From Alistipes sp. (GTDB lineage: Bacteria; Bacteroidota; Bacteroidia; Bacteroidales; Rikenellaceae), in the NCBI GenBank assembly GCA_017938765.1, contig JAGBAX010000027.1:62001-126000 (forward strand): DNA of 64,000 bases, in the 5' to 3' direction. A program made the translations under genes and the position numbers. The notes beneath the pieces were generated by a model. The model was not told where the DNA came from, searched no databases, and saw nothing but the letters and a program-made list of their open reading frames with translations. Numbering within the stretch: the first letter of the stretch is position 1; each line of letters opens with the position of its first letter. Below are positions 61,946-64,000 of this stretch, piece after piece.

Positions 61946-63749
61946 TTACAAATCCACCGCCGGGCATTATCTGCACCTTGTTGCGCGATTCGTCACCCGT
62001 GATTAGAATTGCGGTCATACCTCTTTTCATTGTAGGTATGGTCGCAATTTTACTATCTGAAGTTGCGTGCCATACGGGTGGCGGGGTTAGTTGGCTTGTT
62101 TCGCTATTTGTTATGTGCCACTGCCACTGATTTATTGTGCGTCGCTGCTCTGGGTTGCTGCCAGGGTTGGCGTAGTAGTTGGCAAAAACGCGCTCCGATG
62201 TTGGGCGGCGAGCGGTCTTAATTAGGTCGGACTCCAACTGCTCTGGTGTAGAGTATTTTGTAGCAAGCGTAGCGGCTACAGAGGGGGTGAGAAGTATTGT
62301 GCGGTGTGTATACTGCTTGCCACTGCCAAGTGCGAACTGTCCGCGCTCTGTTATATCCCACGCCATCAGCTCCATAATCTTCTGCGCATCAGTTGTTGCA
62401 GGAGCCATATTACCTCCCCAAGTTAGGGCAGAACAGAGTGTAACAACGTTCTGATTCTTATCAAAACCTGCTCTTACATGGTATGGCTGCCAACCAATCT
62501 TCTCGCAGCTCTCCTCATCCTCGGCCAAAACCCAAGGCATAGGGTAGCCAAAAGTACCCATACGGTTGTCACCAACATAGTATCCCGACAGATTTATCAG
62601 CGCAAGGTTTATAAAGCGCGCTATAGCCATATTGGCACTGCTGTTTATGCCTCCTTGACCTGTTGCAATACCGAGCTTTTCTACTATCGGCCCATTTATC
62701 CAACAGTATGGTGTCCAGCCGTGTGTGCTTGCAAGGGTGCGGCGGAAATCAGGTGCACCTAAAGCCTCGGTAATAGCAATCAGTAGTGGCATATACTCTG
62801 GCTTACAACCCGCCATAACACCATTTACCGCTACGTGCCAAGCTGTTGTGTTGCGGTGCGCTATCGGTAGCACTGCTACGGTCTGCTCTGCGGGTATATT
62901 AGTGTGCTCCATAAAGCGCATTACACGCTCGTAAGTCGGAAGATTAAATGGTAGACCGTCTGTCCACTTCATCTCTTGGAAGTGAGCTGTAATCTGCTCA
63001 GTTGTGCCGTAGTAGATATCGTCTGTAATACCTCTGCTTGTATCTGCTTTGTGGAGGTTCAGCTCAGCGTCTGTTATTGGCGTGGTTAGGGCAGATACAA
63101 TCCTTTCCCAGAGGACATTACGAGTGTTTTCTATCAGCTCCTCGGTCGAGTGTAGTGCAAATGCTCCTGGATACTCAGCTACGCGAGGCGCGGCAATGCC
63201 GTTGTTTGTTGCTGTGTAGTAAACTTGCTCTACAAAGGTTGTCGCAGCAATAGCAACAGCAGGAATGCCGATGTACTCGGCAGCAATAGCTGAGCCGCAC
63301 TCCTTCTGAGTACATAGTCCACAACCGCAGTTGCCAGTTATCACTGCATCTACGCCATACTCTTTTAGTTTTGCTTGAAATTCATCTTTACTCCTACGCT
63401 GAATACCTGGGGCAGGGTATACGCCTGCCATACCCACTTGCTTGACCGTTACGACCTTGGCTGTAGGGTAGTGCTCAGTAATAAGACGTTCAATCTCTGG
63501 GTGGATAATCTCTGTCATAAAACTCTGCCCAACAATGGCGATTGTCTTGCCATCTAAAGTCGTTAGGCGCGGAGCTTGAGTAATCTTCTCTACAGTAGGC
63601 ATTCCTACGGGCGAGACAACAGCAAAGCGAGGCTCTGTAGTGTCAGAGCCAGTAAATTCAACCTTGCAATTATCATCACAAAGTGTTTGACGGGCCATAG
63701 CCGCAATGCTTATGGCTGTATATAATACAATAAGTAGAGACCTCTTCAT
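61929..63749 (-). CDS. Secreted UGSC-like protein with Cys in place of selenocysteine
   Basis: A 606-residue protein with a signal peptide (SLLIVLYTAISIAAMA). Residues 65-230 look like the UGSC-type domain of putative selenoproteins related to the glycine/proline reductase selenoprotein fold: AIVGQSFMTE, then VITGNCGCGLCTQKECGS, in which C143-G-L-C146 fits U-G-S-C with Cys for Sec. The rest (HVAVNGVMAGCKPEYMPLLIA, INGPIVEKLGIATGQGGINSS, MGTFGYPMPWVLAEDEESCEK) matches a domain usually met as a separate gene. So this is a fusion, exported to the periplasm or surface. A thiol-based redox or reductase reaction is an inference. It follows tatC by 54 bases. Confidence 0.6.
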   Translation of the reverse strand: MKRSLLIVLYTAISIAAMARQTLCDDNCKVEFTGSDTTEPRFAVVSPVGMPTVEKITQAPRLTTLDGKTIAIVGQSFMTEIIHPEIERLITEHYPTAKVVTVKQVGMAGVYPAPGIQRRSKDEFQAKLKEYGVDAVITGNCGCGLCTQKECGSAIAAEYIGIPAVAIAATTFVEQVYYTATNNGIAAPRVAEYPGAFALHSTEELIENTRNVLWERIVSALTTPITDAELNLHKADTSRGITDDIYYGTTEQITAHFQEMKWTDGLPFNLPTYERVMRFMEHTNIPAEQTVAVLPIAHRNTTAWHVAVNGVMAGCKPEYMPLLIAITEALGAPDFRRTLASTHGWTPYCWINGPIVEKLGIATGQGGINSSANMAIARFINLALINLSGYYVGDNRMGTFGYPMPWVLAEDEESCEKIGWQPYHVRAGFDKNQNVVTLCSALTWGGNMAPATTDAQKIMELMAWDITERGQFALGSGKQYTHRTILLTPSVAATLATKYSTPEQLESDLIKTARRPTSERVFANYYANPGSNPEQRRTINQWQWHITNSETSQLTPPPVWHATSDSKIATIPTMKRGMTAILITGDESRNKVQIMPGGGFVSRAVR

Positions 63750-63803
63750 TACACAATTTTTAGTAATAGAGGCTCCTTGCTGATGAAAGTTAAATTAGAA
63801 AGG

Positions 63804-64000
63804 TTATTTTCGGGCGATCCAGATACTCATCTCGTAGAGTAGATAGAGCGGTATAATCACAAGAATCATACTTATGATATCTGGCGGTGTGATAATAGCT
63901 GCACCAATGGCAAGAACGACAACCGCATGACGGCGATATTTTTTCATAAATGAGGCTGTGATAAGTCCAGTCTTTGAAAGAAAATGTACCGCTACGGGCA
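63804..64000 (-). CDS. tatC: Sec-independent translocase subunit TatC (3' partial)
   Basis: The 65-residue C-terminal part of TatC, cut by the window end. The sequence includes VLAIGAAIITPPDIISMILVI and IPLYLLYEMSIWIARK, the last membrane segments of the family, ending in TAA at 63804-63806. TatC binds twin-arginine signal peptides. The following UGSC-like protein has an ordinary Sec-type signal without the RR motif. Confidence 0.85.
   Translation of the reverse strand, partial: PVAVHFLSKTGLITASFMKKYRRHAVVVLAIGAAIITPPDIISMILVIIPLYLLYEMSIWIARK

Noticed and set aside
61929..63749. A selenoprotein with in-frame TGA
   Set aside because: There is no internal TGA in the frame; the Sec position is encoded as Cys.

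Overview
The window is a gene-dense piece of a Bacteroidota (order Bacteroidales) chromosome, most likely from a gut anaerobe. The evidence is the recurring promoter -7 element TAnnTTTG upstream of many genes, the glycine-lipid acyltransferase pair, the long Bacteroidota-type NusB, a PorV-like outer-membrane barrel, and SusD-free but lipoprotein-rich gene content. Rikenellaceae is a guess at family level; nothing in the window settles it. No tRNA, rRNA, CRISPR array, prophage or insertion sequence is visible.

Layout. 1-3.2 kb: a GH20 hexosaminidase (5' end cut by the window), a bile acid:sodium symporter-family transporter and dusB. 3.2-6.6 kb: a Spy-like periplasmic protein, overlapping glsA/glsB-type acyltransferases for glycine lipids, and a LuxC-like acyl-CoA reductase. 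6.6-7.3 kb: a coiled-coil membrane protein and rpsU. 7.4-18.5 kb: an apparent eight-gene minus-strand operon led by lon and carrying kdsB (frameshifted), a GH2 enzyme, kdsA, kdsD, a GlpT-type transporter, a UbiD-family decarboxylase and a helix-hairpin-helix protein. 18.7-35.1 kb: mostly housekeeping (valS, oxyR, a secreted histidine phosphatase, trpS-ClC-HAD-rnhA, tsaE, two M23 peptidases, alaS-gpmI).

35.2-39.6 kb is the most interesting region. A tight minus-strand operon encodes a canonical steroid 5-alpha-reductase, an Old Yellow Enzyme-type flavin reductase, a hydroxysteroid-dehydrogenase-like SDR and a lipoprotein. The three enzymes match the 5AR/5BR/3beta-HSDH set reported for isoallolithocholic acid production by gut Bacteroidales, so this is a strong candidate for bile-acid or steroid-hormone reduction. 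The lipoprotein partner is uncharacterised.

39.6-51.9 kb: ychF, miaB, a YitT-family protein, an MFS transporter with a DUF5689 lipoprotein, a TSCPD protein, yajC, nusB, a secreted nuclease, rlmI, a HAD enzyme, DUF2461 and glyA. 52-57.8 kb: fabG with a PorV-like barrel, a DUF2795 protein, cobalamin adenosyltransferase with a methyltransferase-like protein and an HI0933-family flavoprotein, an OmpA-like protein and a small conserved protein. 57.8-64 kb: an AraC regulator with a palindrome around its promoter, a small protein made of four 11-residue repeats, panB, ribokinase with a sugar transporter, a secreted UGSC-like protein with Cys in place of Sec, and the 3' end of tatC.

Promoter calls rest on the TAnnTTTG motif alone unless a TTTG -33 element is mentioned. 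Start codons were often moved inward to the Met that follows a promoter, a terminator or the upstream stop codon.
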